A stretch of DNA of 27,853 bases from Welwitschia mirabilis (GCA_051453625.1 JBOZIK010000001.1:3281278-3309130), one strand, 5' to 3'. Positions 9,378 to 21,270 are shown, counted from the first letter of the stretch. The notes: generated by a model from the sequence alone, not told the origin. Program-made: numbers and translations.

Positions 9378-10579
9378 TCTAGGTTAACTTAAATAATAAT
9401 TATGTTAAGTACTTATAAACTTATAAGAACATAAATTAAATTACTTTTTTAACAATCTTTTTCCTTAATAAGCATAAATTTAGTTGTAATCTCCTTAATA
9501 ATTATAAAGTTAGTTGTAACTATAACAACCGAAATTACTAATAGCTATACAGTTGGTTATATCCCTAATAATCTTAAATCATAAGTAAAATTAATTATTT
9601 CCTTGATAATGCTATGTTCCAAGATAACTTTAACTTTTAGATAAGCATGAATTTAATCATATATTTTAATGGTCATAAATCCTATTATACTTATAGTTTT
9701 TCTACTCTTTAAATATATTTTAAATTACATTTATGTTAATTCTAATAATTATGAAGATTACACTAATCATAAACTTAGCACCTTAATAATCGTAAAAGTT
9801 GATTATATTTGTGATATTTTCAAAGTATTCATAAGGTTAACTATAATTCCACCCCCTATATGATCATTATGCTAATCATATTTATAATAATTCTAAATCC
9901 CTAATGAACTAAAAAGGATGATGCATTCAAGTCATTAAATACTCCACTACTTTATATCTATAGATGATAATCACTTAAAAGAATTCCAGTTATTTTAAGA
10001 ATTTAGGACAAGGACCTTGTATGATTCCTTAAAGAGCTTAACCTTTTGAAAAAAAAATATAAATATATAAATAATATCTTATAAATTTTCAACCAAGTTA
10101 TTCATCTTAAATTATATGGTCACATAACTTTAAAGTGAAAATCCATATTCATAACTTATAAAACTCATCTATTGAAAACCAAGAAAGGGGATAAACTTGC
10201 TTATGTACTTTAAGATATAAATAAGGACTTATCACATAAATGATAATCATGTTTTTCTTAAGATTATAAAAATATTTCTAATTTAACCTTTAATAATATA
10301 TATCCTATTTTGAAATCTAATCTCATGAAAATTTCCCTTTCCTTCAAATGCCTTCTTGTTGTTAGGTAAACCTTGAGGCTGAGTTAGTTGTACCAAGTAA
10401 TTAATCTCAAGATAATTCATAAGATAGTCAATAGTATAATAATGGAAAATAACCCTCATTTAATCTTAATCTAAAAGCATTGATGAATAAATTTATGCAG
10501 ATCCTATCACAAATAGTAAATCAAAGCCAAAACCCATAAGTAAATAATGGTATCAATCAATCTAAGGAAGTGGATATGA
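9378..10579 (+). other. Noncoding leader of element D
   Basis: AT-rich internal DNA between the primer site and gag. At about 9463-9640 it holds a very degenerate 30-38 bp repeat whose units begin CCTTAATAAT (starts near 9463, 9493, 9563 and 9601). The 64-codon frame at 9669-9863 has low-complexity residue content and I treat it as chance. Nothing else is recognisable. Confidence 0.6.
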
Positions 10580-11174
10580 GGAAATTAATTTGAATTTTTA
10601 TTAAGATAAATCCACTAAAGTTTGTAAAAGGTCTGATCCTTTCAAAGTAAAATCATGACTGAGTAATGCTAAAAATGTTATAGGTACCTTAAGATGTGAT
10701 AAATATGAAAAGGATTTCTTATATATTTATATGTTATAAGGAGAAGCTAATCTGTGTTGGAAAATGGAAAATACTAAGTTAGAAGTTCTAGAACTTTCAT
10801 GGAGGGAATTTAAGAACATTTTTAAGGAGAGGTACATGATCAAATTCCATATTCACTAAAGGATTATAGAATTCTACAATTTAAGACAAGCCTATGATGT
10901 TATAATAGCATCTTATGAGTGCTAATTTGTAGAATTATCAAGATATATGTCACATATGCATCTAGATGAAGAAGCTAAAGAAAATCTCTTTATTAATAAT
11001 CTTCTCCCTTCTATTGCTATTAAAGTATCCATGTTTCAACTTAAGAGTTTAGTAGAGGCTATAGAAAAGATAAAGATAGAAGAACAAAACTGTACATCGT
11101 TCATAAGTGGGGAAGATTTTCAAATACAACCAATTTTTATTGACTTAGAAAAAATGACATTGTTTTATGTATGA
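10580..11174 (+). pseudogene. Chromovirus-type gag remnant (element D)
   Basis: Matches the Retrotrans_gag type of capsid domain. In order: INPLKFVKG (about 10600), then GEANLCWKMEN (about 10745), where families have 'YMLQGEANLWW', then LSWREFKNIFKERYM, FYNLRQAYDVIIASYE, FVELSRYMSHMHLDEEAK and a tail LVEAIEKIKIEEQN like the 'LVEAALRIE' helix. Three or four stops and at least one frameshift break it. The last 75 codons (10947-11174) are open. No zinc knuckle or protease follows, so the deletion begins just after the capsid domain. Confidence 0.85.
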
Positions 11175-11305
11175 ATTGATTATTGTAAAATGGAGTAGTA
11201 ATAAATTGTGAAAATTCAATATCTAAATCTTTTTAAATGTCATAGCACATAGCTAGGTGTTTTTAATCTTTTTATGTATCTTGATTGCCAGGAGTTAATT
11301 AGTCT

Positions 11306-11318
11306 AAGTGGGGGAGAA
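11306..11318 (+). promoter_or_regulatory. Polypurine tract (element D)
   Basis: AAGTGGGGGAGAA directly before the right LTR start TGTCATG. It is the plus-strand priming site of the element, has the form usual for Tekay/Del-type chromoviruses, and fixes the LTR edge. Confidence 0.88.
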
Positions 11319-14053
11319 TGTCATGTTCCATAGTTTATAAACCTTATTTACTTGAATATTAACTATATTAAGCTTTTAATTAAATGGTTAATTATTCTTA
11401 TTTAAATTCCTTATCAAAACAAAATGTCATTTAAAATTAACCTTAGTTTGTAATGTTTATAATTTATCATGAAAATGATAAAAATTATGTTAAAAATTTT
11501 TTAGTAAAAAATCTATTCAAACATTTAAAATTAGATAATTCCATTATGTAAGGAATTAAAATCACATGATAAAACTAATAAATTAAAAATTTATAGAAAA
11601 GCTAATAATATATCCTGCATCTTATTTACTCACTTAGATTCTTGGTAAATGTGAAGTGTACTATATTATAAATAAATATTTTCTTCCTTATGTTATATGA
11701 TTGATATATTTTATGTGTTTTGAAATAAATGAGCATTTGAGTAAGTACATGCACTCTTACCTAGAGCTAAGAATAAGAAATGAGTATATTTACTATACTA
11801 TAACTTTTATATTCTTGAGAGGTGTAAGGGTACTTGCTTCTAGCATGAATGGCTAAGTGAAGTAACTATTAAAACATAGGTCATGAGTTCAATCCTTTCA
11901 TAGTAAATATTTCTTTTTGAATTGATTTGATTTTTCTTTCTACAATAATTTAAATTAGTAACTTAGTTAAGATATTTTATAAGTAATTGTTTAGTATGTC
12001 TATTATTTTACTAATCTAAGTTATTGCTTAAGTAGTTGTATAAATTTTATCATATTTTTATTATGGAAAAAATTGAATTTCTAAAATAGAGACATAGGAT
12101 AAAAATATCATATCTTATTAATTCATAGGTATAAATCAATGAATTTTTTTTATATATATAGGATTGTTTTCTAAATGTGAAAATATAAAAATAATAATTT
12201 TTTTAATGGTAGTTATTTTTTAAAAATTTATTTGATAAAATACGTTAGAAAATAAATGTAAAAAACAATAAGCAAGTAATTTACATTTCTGTACCTATTC
12301 ATTAAAATACCTACAAATTAAGGAATCCTAAGTTGTAGGAAGTTAAATAATATTTTCAAAACATCTTTAGTGAACTGCAGTAGGATTGTAATTTTAGAAA
12401 ATTTGATAGTTTTTAACCTTAAACGATAACCTTATAAACAATATGTTTATGATTCCAAGATAGTTTAAGTTATATTTTGAGAATCCTATTATTGTTTAGT
12501 TTCTGAAAAAATACTGAAATTTATTTTTTACTTCATAATTAATTAATTATTAATTTTTAACTATGATGTCTCCTTAGAACCCAATAATGTTATAATTAAT
12601 GTTAAGAATTATAAAAAATTTATTACAGAAATTTCTTTTAGAGAAATTAAGTATATAAACTATGTGTCTATTATTAAATTTAAGTTAAATTACCTATAAG
12701 TAGTATTTATTTATAGAAATACCTCTTTTACCCTTTTTCTTTAGCTTGCTTTGAATGTGCATTCTTGTAAGAGTTTTTGCCTTTATAGTTCAAGCAAGAT
12801 AAGTAGTTTCTAAATTATTACATTTTTTATTGACTTATAATATAATCATATAAATATTGAGTAAAGATTTACATCTTAATAATTATGTTTAATCTATACT
12901 TTCTTTACTTACCTTCTTTGCACTAATCCATAGAACTTATCATATGAACATGGAAGAATGTTTTTAGGATTAACACAGTTCTAGAAATGTTTTAGTTTCT
13001 TTAAGTACATTATTAAGATGTTATTTAATACATTTTAAATATTTTTATTATTATTAAAAGAAAAATAAAATAATATTTTCTTCATTTAGATAAAAAAGGA
13101 AAGAAAATAGTATTTCCTTTATCTAGATTTTTTTTTATTATAATCTTGAACAAAGAAATATTCTTATATGCTTTCTTGCTTTTTATGGTTGTTTCCATAA
13201 AATGAATCAAATAATAATTAGAATTATTACTACTAGGTAAATAATTCATTAAATATCCATATTACTTAGAATTATTTGCATGCATCTAAGTGGTATATTC
13301 ATCGAATAGGACTAAATTAAGATAAGTTTAAAAATGTTCATCCCCATGTTAGATTTCATTACCAAAATGAATTACATTACATTTTTTTATAATACCCTTA
13401 TAAGAATGGATCTAATCATCACTTTCATGTCCTACCCATATATGAACTTACTTTGACTTAATATCTTGAGCCCTTAGTATTGATGAATTATGTTGCACCA
13501 TTTGGAGATGCTTCAAGTAAGTAGGGGTTATTTGTAAGCATGCATCTATCTCACGTACCACTTGTCAGCTATATTGAGCATATATCAAGATGAAGTAAAA
13601 GCTTATAAAGTTGAGTCCAAATATGTTTGTATAGTTTAGAACTTAAAGTAGAACTAAATCATGTCTATAGGATGGCCAGATATCGAGTTGGAATGCCATC
13701 AATTAGAGTTGCAACCTTCTATTATATTTGTTAGGTATTATCCTTAAAAATTATCTATGTATGTTGATAATAAGTTTACATCCCCTTAACTATTCACAAG
13801 ATATCTTTTTTATGATGAAAAAATAGGACGAAATGGAGGATACAAACTTATGACATCATATTATTTGTAAAACTTATAGGTAGATATATAATATTAATAT
13901 TATTTGCCTTTTTTAGAATATAGAAAATTTGATAAAGGAGTAATTAGAATTTGGTCCTAGGTTCCATTGCATCTATCAAGTAAAAATAATAAAGAAGAAA
14001 GAAAATGGAAAAAAATAGTGCTTAATTAGGGTAAGAGAAAAAAGGGTATCACA
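11319..14053 (+). repeat. 3' LTR of element D
   Basis: Direct repeat of the left LTR, 2735 bases, without gaps. It starts TGTCATG and ends TATCACA, keeping the TG...CA ends that the left copy has partly lost. It is followed by the target duplication TTTAA. It is therefore the better template for the family consensus. Confidence 0.9.
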
Positions 14054-14058
14054 TTTAA
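14054..14058 (+). repeat. Target site duplication of D, right copy
   Basis: TTTAA directly after the right LTR, matching TTTAG at 6414-6418 with one change. Confidence 0.6.
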
Positions 14059-14188
14059 CTAAATATATAGGAAGAGGTAAAGAATCATTATTAAATATAA
14101 TGTGATTTTATATCCTTAAAATCTGTTAATTGGTTAAGGGAGTTTTTTGGTTCTACCAAATCCCATACTCTTTTCTTGCTTTATAATA
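14059..14188. other. Short unassigned stretch beyond the LINE end
   Basis: Lies between the right edge of D and the gap at 14189. It may be the last coding part or 3' tail of the LINE (minus strand), but I see no clear motif or poly(A) end. Confidence 0.35.
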
Positions 14189-14288
14189 NNNNNNNNNNNN
14201 NNNNNNNNNNNNNNNNNNNNNNNNNNNNNNNNNNNNNNNNNNNNNNNNNNNNNNNNNNNNNNNNNNNNNNNNNNNNNNNNNNNNNNNN
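14189..14288. other. Assembly gap (100 N)
   Basis: Placeholder gap near the 3' end of the LINE. The flanks are not duplicated. Frames on either strand that cross it are artefacts. Confidence 0.98.
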
Positions 14289-14440
14289 AAGCTTACAAAA
14301 TGTGTGTTATAACACCTATCCCATGTACAACCATTAAATAAGTGCTTATTAGATTGTAATGTAGACTTAAAAATAGGATAGTTAGAGGGGATAGACATTC
14401 CTCTTTTGATTAGATGGTTTTTAATTAGAAGCTTATCATA
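14289..14440 (-). pseudogene. LINE C-terminal zf-RVT-like segment
   Basis: On the minus strand it reads LIKRGMSIPSNYPIFKSTLQ, then SNKHLFNGCTWDRC. The HLFxxC piece and the preceding '(D)NLxxRG' fit the zinc-binding domain after plant LINE reverse transcriptases ('NLxxRG....C..C....E...HLFF.C'). The first Cys pair is not conserved here. It is cut by the gap at 14189-14288. Confidence 0.55.
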
Positions 14441-14829
14441 ATGTTTTAGTTAGAAAAATATCTTAGTTTTTTCTAGAATTAGGCCTTTTCAAAATTCTCT
14501 CCCTCTTTTCTTTTGTAGGTTATCATATTTTTTTAATCATAATGGTTTTTTCTATATCTTTCTATATGGCTTGTACATTATGTAGCTTCTGATGCATGTT
14601 AAAAAGGTGCTTTTATGAGTATGATTCTCCTCTCTTCTTGTTTCATAAGTTGTACTTGATTAATTCACTCCATGATAGTCCTTTCTCTTATAATATTTTG
14701 ATGATTTTATTAGCCCTTATTAATAAGTGGTCTTCTAATTTTTGTATACTCTATTCCCTCGAGTATTTTAGTTGGGCAATAATATTTCATTTACATAATG
14801 GAAATATATTCCTATCCTCCCCCCTAATC

Positions 14830-16080
14830 AAATAAAGTCTTGGAGGATTCTATTGATTTTCTTAATAATGAACCTTAGGCAGGGGAGGAGGGGAAAGTGA
14901 CAATGAATGCTGTGTACCTAGAGGAAGAGATGTGATAAAAATTAACTAGAAGTACTTTTTATTTAGAGGATAAAAATCACTTAGTCTATAGGTCATATTT
15001 CCTTTTCAATTTTCTAGTTTATGCTTCCAAGTCTGTATTTTGTGTTAGTTCTTTAGAGGGATGCTTAAGTTAATATATTTAAAATCACTATTATTGGTTT
15101 TCATGATTTTGATGGTACCATTTCTATGCCTAATATTTTGACTAATAAAGTAAACCTTTGTTTTATTCCAAGTATCTTTAACGCTTGTAGCTCTACTAAA
15201 TAGTTCCATGATGCTTAAAATAATCTTGGATTATTGATATATGGCTTAAGTCATAAATATGGTGTCATTTGCACAGTGATTATTTATGAATATTTGTTGG
15301 CTAATTTTTATTCCTCCTACTTCATTTCTCTATAGCATTTCCTATGACATATCTATAAAAAAAAGGAAAAACTAAGGGGATAGTGAATATTCTTGTCTTA
15401 GAGATCCTCCTATTATAAAGTATTTAAATCTTTTATTATTAATATCTAAACAAAACTTAGCTGATGCCTATCTATCCATCCATAAATTTACAATGTTATC
15501 ATCAAATCCTATTTTTCTCATAATGGTTTTCCAGGACCTTTAATGAATTATGTTACAAGACTTAGTAGTATTAATTTTAGTAATCATGAATGAGAATTTA
15601 TGTTTCTTTATAGAGTAAATTATTGTGTAAGTGAGTAAGATTTGAACTTGGATATACCTAGAGTAGATGAATCCAATGCCATTTAGAGAAATGACCTTAG
15701 GAACCAAGGGGATAATATGACCAAGCATAATCTTTATAAGGATCCTATAGATCATATGTATTCTTCCTATTAGTCTATAGTAACTTGGGCTACTGGCCTT
15801 AATTTTCTTTAGAGTAAAAGATATCCTAGTCCTATTCATATCCATCAAGATTTTTTTATTGATGAATAACTCTTGCATAACATATTGTATGTTCTTCCCT
15901 AGGATAATAAAGTAATATATAAACAACTCTATGGGCTAGCCATTTGGTCCTAGGGATCTGTCATTTTTCATAAATGTAATAGATCTACTTACCTCCTTCC
16001 TACTAATAGATTTATTTAAATCCTTATTTCTCATCTTATTGATCTTATTCTTCATAACAAATGATTTAGAAAATATATCC
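14830..16080 (-). pseudogene. LINE reverse transcriptase
   Basis: The minus-strand polymerase of the LINE. Blocks in order: ISRKEVSRSITFMKNDRSLG with PNG (about 16010-15935, like 'KAIFSMGKDKSPGPDG'); an open frame at 15926-15540 with LFINKKILMDMNRTRISFTL, YYRLIGRIHMIYRILIKIML and GIGFIYSRYIQ (families: 'FRPISLIGSIYKIISKVL', 'QSAFVEGRQI'); GGSLRQEYSLSP (about 15415-15373, 'RGLRQGDPLSP'); NNHCANDTIFM (about 15288-15255) where the catalytic box is 'FADDT'; and LLPCLRFIIKKINRILQDFI (about 14875-14835) of the thumb side. The first Asp of the catalytic pair is Asn. Stops and shifts separate the blocks. Confidence 0.9.
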
Positions 16081-16679
16081 TTCCATTTTCAAATATTCCT
16101 AAGATGAATATTCATTTCTCTCTTGATGTATTCTTCTTTATTCAGATCCTACTTCTCATATTAATATTTATTATCCTATTGTTAATTTTGTGCTAGTTTT
16201 CTTAATGAAAAATTAGTTTATTTATCTCCCTCTCATACTCATTTTATTTCAAGTTTCTCTCCTTAGTAGTACTCTTCATCTAAGATAACATTATATAGTT
16301 CTTGAGGCACTTGTGTTTTTAACTCCAAGGCTATCTTGATATTCTTGCCATTGTTCTTTAGTCTAGATTTCCTATAGATTCTTTTAAATATCTTTATGAA
16401 AAAATAATATTTCCTTGTTATGATTCCTATAATCTCTTAGGTAATATTTGAGTGTATATAGATCTATATACATTAAGGTGATGGATCAAGGCTTATTATA
16501 ATTTATCTAAATTATTTTCACCATGCTCTCTATATCTTTTCTTCTAATTTAATATCTTTCTATTTTGAAGAAGTATGTAGGGAATATAAGCATTTTAATT
16601 CAAAATTTTATTGGTCTTTAATTAGAAGCCATTCTATTGATACCTCATGCTTTGATTAACATTTTGCCAATAATCTCTC

Positions 16680-17240
16680 TCCTTATTATGATCTTATCTA
16701 TTTGGAAATAACCAAGTTATCTCCTCTCCTTCTATTATATTATGTATACTTTCATCGCATAATTGGAAAATTAATTAAATATCCTTTTATCATTAACTAT
16801 TTAAGAAGATCCATTCTCTTATCATTTAAGTTATTCTTGCCTATCTTTTGTCATTTATGTAGGCACTGGTTGAAGTCTTTTATCATCATCCATCTTTTCT
16901 TTATTTGTGATTAAATTCAATAACTACTTGAAGACATGTTACTTATCAATATTACTTTAAGGGATATGAATATTCATAATGTGTTAATCCTCTTTCTTAA
17001 GTAGATGAAGATGTGGTTCTAGTTATTATGAACTAGGTTTGCTTCTTCCCTAGTGAGAATCATAACCCATTCTAATTTTATTTTTGCCATCATGGTGAAT
17101 TTATTCTAGTTTTATCAGTATCTATAATTGGTACTATTTATTTTTTTTTAAGCGAAGTAATTTATATTATTCTTTAGTACTATTTCTCTTAGTATTCATT
17201 TTTTGTGAGGACAACCTAATCCCCTACAATTCCATGATAG
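16680..17240 (-). pseudogene. LINE APE-type endonuclease
   Basis: Starts with LSWNCRGLGCPHKK at about 17240, the hallmark N-terminus of plant L1 endonucleases. Later it reads LLNLITNKEKM, then KDFNQCLHK at about 16885, matching the 'GDFN' metal/phosphate-binding box, then IGKNNLNDKRMDLLK and YNRRRGDNLVISK (about 16745-16700), matching 'WSNRRRGENWVASKLDR'. The 'QETK' box after the first block is not readable. At least eight stops or shifts break it. It directly precedes the reverse transcriptase, as in ORF2. Confidence 0.88.
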
Positions 17241-19400
17241 TTATTTGTGGTAAAATCTAGATATGCTTTTATCTATCATCAATGTATGATAAATAGAAAG
17301 ATCATCTATGAATACAAATATTTGATGGCTAAATTAAAATTTTACCACTTATACTATGAATTATGATTTTAGTATAGTCCTAATGTTAATCTTCTTTAGG
17401 GATAGATGTCATAATCTATTAGTAAAGCAAGCACAATAATAATGAGTATAAGAGTGAAATGTATAAGGAAATTAGAAATAGAACATAGCATTTAAATTAT
17501 CATAATAACTTCTTAGGAAAGCATAATTATTAAAGTAAATTCATGTAGCTTTTAATCCAACTCAAGCATAGTAGCATAATATCAACCACTATAGACATGA
17601 GGCTCATGTAGTTCTATCTCAAGCTTAGTGGCATAATCCCTTTCACCATAGATATGAGGGTGATGTATCTAAGCCACTTAGACTTTACAAAAAGGATAAA
17701 ATAAATATGAAAAGTAGGGTTCTTCTAAGCTTCACCAAATAAAGTTTCAGGTTATATAAGCTAAAATGAAAAGGAGAATCACCAAAGGATCTTAAATTAA
17801 TAACATGCCTTAGCTAATCCTAAGCATAAAAAGTATGAGAGCCATTAAAGCCTAATATTAAAGTAATGCACCAATAACCTGTAACACTATGTTATCAAAA
17901 AATTAAAAGCATAAAATCCATGAAATTATTCATACTAAACTAAGAAGTATCATACTAGCTTAATAGCTAGCCCATCCCTATGAGAGGATTAAAAAGAATA
18001 CATAACTAAAGCTCCAATATCTTTTATACAATATGCTGCATGATATAATATGTAAAGTAAAGTAAAATATCTATAGGCCTAAATTAGGCTTTATAATTAG
18101 GGTTTCTAAGGCCTAATGAGGTCATTCATTAAAATTCACAAGGTGTATAAGTTTGTCCTTTAGTCATGAGTTACTTTAAGGGGTTCTTCTTAGAAAATAG
18201 TCTTCATTAATCTTCTACCTTTAAAAATAACTAGAATGAATTGATTGCATCAAGAAAGCTCAAGAATGTTAAGTAATGAACTTATTTTACTCATAGTAAC
18301 TACTACTACCACTTATAAAATTGGTGTCATTGCTAGTAATACTCAGCACAAATGTGTCTCAAAAGATTATCTAACATGTAAAAATTGCAAATAAAAGCAA
18401 TCAATTATAAAAAGATGAAGGGCTTTGGAAAAACTTTGCTAATGTAATCTAAAACTATATTTAAGCAAAATAATAAAGAATGAAGGGTGGTTAATTAAGT
18501 GTAAATGCCACTTCCTCTAATCAAAGCTAAAATTTATTCTTAAAGTTTAAAAGATATGAAAAATTGAATGTAAATAAAATGAGAAACGAATGATGTATGT
18601 TCTAATGTAGTTTAAAACAAGATAAAAATGAAATTTACTTTTAAAAAAAAGCACTACATGACTAAACTAGAAAATATGAAATGAAAAATAATGAAAAAGA
18701 AAGATTGAAAATCAAAATGACTTTTAAATCTCTAAATCTAAAATGTATACGACACAAATGATTAGAAAATAATTGAAAAAGATGATACATGAGGAATGAA
18801 GTGTGATGTATTGGAAATTACAAAATAGATAATGAGTTTGTATTAGTCAAGTTTTATAAATTTTTAATGCATACCTAAGTGTTATAAAACTAGAAATGAA
18901 TCATAGAATGTCTTACTTAAATAGGATTTAGTTTATACAGGATAAGGCAGTGGTACTAGTTAGGGAAGCTAGCGGTGCTGACTTTGTTAATAATTACATA
19001 TTAAGCATTACATTTCAGAGCCTTAAAACTAAGTTAAAATAATTTTAATTAAGTATCAGTTTATAATAAAAACTAGATTGGCATAAATAGGGATTTATAT
19101 TAATTTTACATTAAGTACAAAAGTAATTTCAATAAGAGAAAATGAAATTCTAATGCAGTTATAGAAATTGAGAAAGTATAGGTCAAGATGGATGAGTGAG
19201 AGAGTGTGTGTAAGAGAGAGATATTCAGCTTATGAATCCTCTATGAGAATTTTTTTTTAAAATTTTTCTTTATATATTCTTATTTCTTTTATATCTCCTT
19301 TTGTTTCTTGATGATCTTTTTTATTTTTCCCCACAACTTCTAATCAAAGTTCTTTATAACTTGAGTACTTCCTTTAAGAACATATCACTTGAACTAGTGG
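17241..19400. other. Unassigned AT-rich region upstream of the LINE
   Basis: No coding similarity that I can recognise on either strand; the LINE ORF1 was looked for and not found. It contains a 57-bp tandem repeat (17561-17669), a GGTGGTACTA-type motif (18941-18982) and a GA/GT-rich patch (about 19188-19222). From about 18540 to 19260 the sequence has a repetitive AAATGA/GAAAATGA feel like many plant LTRs, but no LTR ends could be fixed. Confidence 0.5.
17561..17669 (+). repeat. 57-bp tandem repeat, two copies
   Basis: 17561-17617 and 17618-17669 both read CTCAAGC(A/T)TAGT(A/G)GCATAAT, then CACTATAGACATGAGG or CACCATAGATATGAGG, then a TGATGTA-like end. An earlier partial unit ends just before 17561 (TTCATGTAGC). 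Function unknown; it may be part of a decayed LTR. Confidence 0.75.
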
Positions 19401-20330
19401 AGGAATGATGATGAGTGGTAGAAGAATAAGTAGAAAAATGTGGATAAAAGGGAATATTAGAGCTAGTAGGAGATTTCTCCTTTATTCATATAGTGCATGG
19501 ATAGTAGTAAGAGGAAAGATCTTGAAAATCGTTTTAGAGGTTATGGTTTCTATGAAGATCCTATTCCAACCCTTAAGGTATAGAGTGTAATCTAAGGAAT
19601 TATAGATCAAGTCAAAAACTAAGAATGAAAGGAAAAGATTACTTCTAAATTCCATATTACATGCTATTGTGGTAAAGAGGCATTTAGACATGTTAAAGAA
19701 TTTATTATTTTAAATAATCCTAATCATATTAAAATAACTTCTATAAGCATCAGCTACATGTAATGTGAGTAAAACATTTTGAATGATACATCTACAAATA
19801 CTAATTGATTCTTATAAAGGTATTTTCAAGGTAAGGCTCCCTTCGTATTTTGTGTATATTCAACATTAAGTATAGCACAACAATAATTAAGGGATTTGGT
19901 AAGCATATAAAGTAGATTATCTTAGAATTTAACTCCTATTAAGGATTCTACATCATTAGAGAAAATGACAAGAAGGCATGATGAATAGAAGAATAGATTA
20001 CCCAAGTTCTATCATTATCTATTATTGCATTTCCTTAGAACTTCAAAACTACACTTGAAAAATGTTAAGTGCAATTGTCCTTCAATAAGTAGTTCTAATT
20101 CCTTGCCTTAATTTAATCAAGATAGAAAGATGTAAAAAAGCAAGGAAAGATGTGAAAAATATTTCTTATAATAATTCTTCTACTCTTTAACTTATGATGA
20201 TCTAAAATAATAAAATTGAAGAAAGAGAAAGAAATAGAAATATAAGAAAGATGAGGGAGAAAGTTAGAAAAGTGAAAAATAGATTGAAAAAAAATAGAAG
20301 AATTTTGGATTCATAACAACCTCACTAACG
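19401..20330. other. Unassigned region with weak coding-like pieces
   Basis: In the plus strand there are short open pieces such as DLENRFRGYGFYEDPIPTLK (about 19510-19570), CYCGKEAFRHVKEFI (about 19665) and RLPKFYHYLLLHFLRTSKLH (about 19995). They hint at an old gag-like gene, with the first resembling the stretch before a gypsy capsid domain. Frames change too often to name a family, so it is recorded as uncertain. Confidence 0.3.
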
Positions 20331-21264
20331 CATAAAGAAACTAGAGGATCCTAAAATAAAGTTATAAGAAGAAATCATACATGCCTAGAATAAGATAGAT
20401 GGTGGTGCTATTTAGGATAGACATTGGCACTAGTAGAATGAAAATACATTGCTTGTGTAAATGTGAGGTGGACTATAGTAGTATAAGGATCATGGGAAAC
20501 ATAAGTAATTAGTGCAAATGGCTTAAAAAACATGGGTTTTATAGAAAATGGATAAAATTTGGATCATTGAATGGCTAGATTTCATTAATGATTTAAATAA
20601 AAACTTACCTTGAATCTAAACATAGTTATAGGGGTCAAATCATAGAAAATATAATGTGTTTCTTGGTGTAATTTCTAATAGAAAGAAAAACAAAAGAATA
20701 TGGCTTAATATAGGTGAGAAAAATGGATATTATAGTAATAAGATAAAATGGATGAATGAAATGACAAATCTTAGTATGCATCCTATGAATAAATGAGACA
20801 TGATGAATGTAAGCCAATGGTCTTATTTATTTACATAACTTTTCATGGATCCTTTACCAAGATAAAAAAAGTAATATTTAGTAAATCCTTACAAATCCAC
20901 AAGTAGTGAAGGAATATCAAGTTTAATTTTTAAAAGAAGAAAAGAAAATATTTTTCTAAACCTACCTTAATTTAATACCTTTTCTTTCCTCTTCCATGAA
21001 TAAACAATTTTTAAGCATTTACTATTACTAATCATTTAGTATTATATCACTTCTTTCCAATAGATTTAACGTGTTACACTAAAAGTATTCACTGTTACAT
21101 TACTAGTGAGCATTTATAACATCAATTTAGATGAATTTATTATAAATGAATCATTAGAGATGCATTGTCAATAAGCATCCATAGCCTTGATGTGGTTAAC
21201 CAAACCTAATAGAAATGATCATTAAAAAAAATTCTAAAAGAGTTTAAGAATTTTATTAATTTTC
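20331..21264. other. Unassigned AT-rich region
   Basis: No supported gene. It holds a second GGTGGTGCTA-type motif at 20391-20438. The reverse transcriptase and integrase of element B would be expected somewhere downstream of its protease on the minus strand; I looked here and saw no trace. Confidence 0.5.
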
Positions 21265-21269
21265 TTTGT

Positions 21270-21270
<1 letters not shown>

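Larger units (their letters stand above)
6419..14053 (+). mobile_element. Complete two-LTR, chromovirus-like element 'D' lacking pol
   Basis: The unit has a 5' LTR (6419-9362), a tRNA-Met-type primer site (9366-9377), an internal region of 1956 bases with a gag remnant, a polypurine tract (11306-11318) and a 3' LTR (11319-14053). It is flanked by TTTAG (6414-6418) and TTTAA (14054-14058), a 5-bp target duplication with one change. The long LTRs, Met primer and gag type fit the Tekay/Del branch of chromoviruses; this branch assignment is inference. Protease, reverse transcriptase, RNase H and integrase are all absent, since only about 140 bases separate gag from the polypurine tract. That makes it an internally deleted, non-autonomous derivative like those called LARDs. 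LTR divergence (roughly 15-20 percent by eye) marks an old insertion. Confidence 0.9.
14289..17240 (-). mobile_element. Decayed L1-type LINE (ORF2 part)
   Basis: A non-LTR retrotransposon remnant on the minus strand. It has, in the order expected for plant L1 elements, an APE-type endonuclease (17240-16680), a connecting region, a reverse transcriptase (about 16080-14940) and a zf-RVT-like C-terminal segment (14440-14289). These parts make the target nick and copy the RNA in place. The remnant spans about 2.95 kb, somewhat less than a full plant L1 ORF2 of about 1250-1350 codons. Many stops and frameshifts are present. I could not find ORF1 above 17240, so the copy may be 5' truncated there. 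The 3' end lies in or below the gap. Confidence 0.9.

Noticed and set aside
9463-9640. CCTTAATAAT units as a defined satellite
   Set aside because: Spacing varies (30-38 bases) and similarity is low in very AT-rich DNA; noted only within the D leader.
14596-14835. 79-codon plus-strand frame
   Set aside because: It lies antisense to the LINE 3' part, where the minus strand gives recognisable LINE text.
15540-15926. 128-codon minus-strand frame as a possible host membrane protein
   Set aside because: Its text aligns with LINE reverse transcriptase blocks and continues in broken form on both sides, so it is a surviving piece of the LINE.
19405-19691. Overlapping frames on both strands (61 and 69 codons)
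   Set aside because: Neither has a recognisable motif; the only hint of old coding text is in another plus-strand frame.
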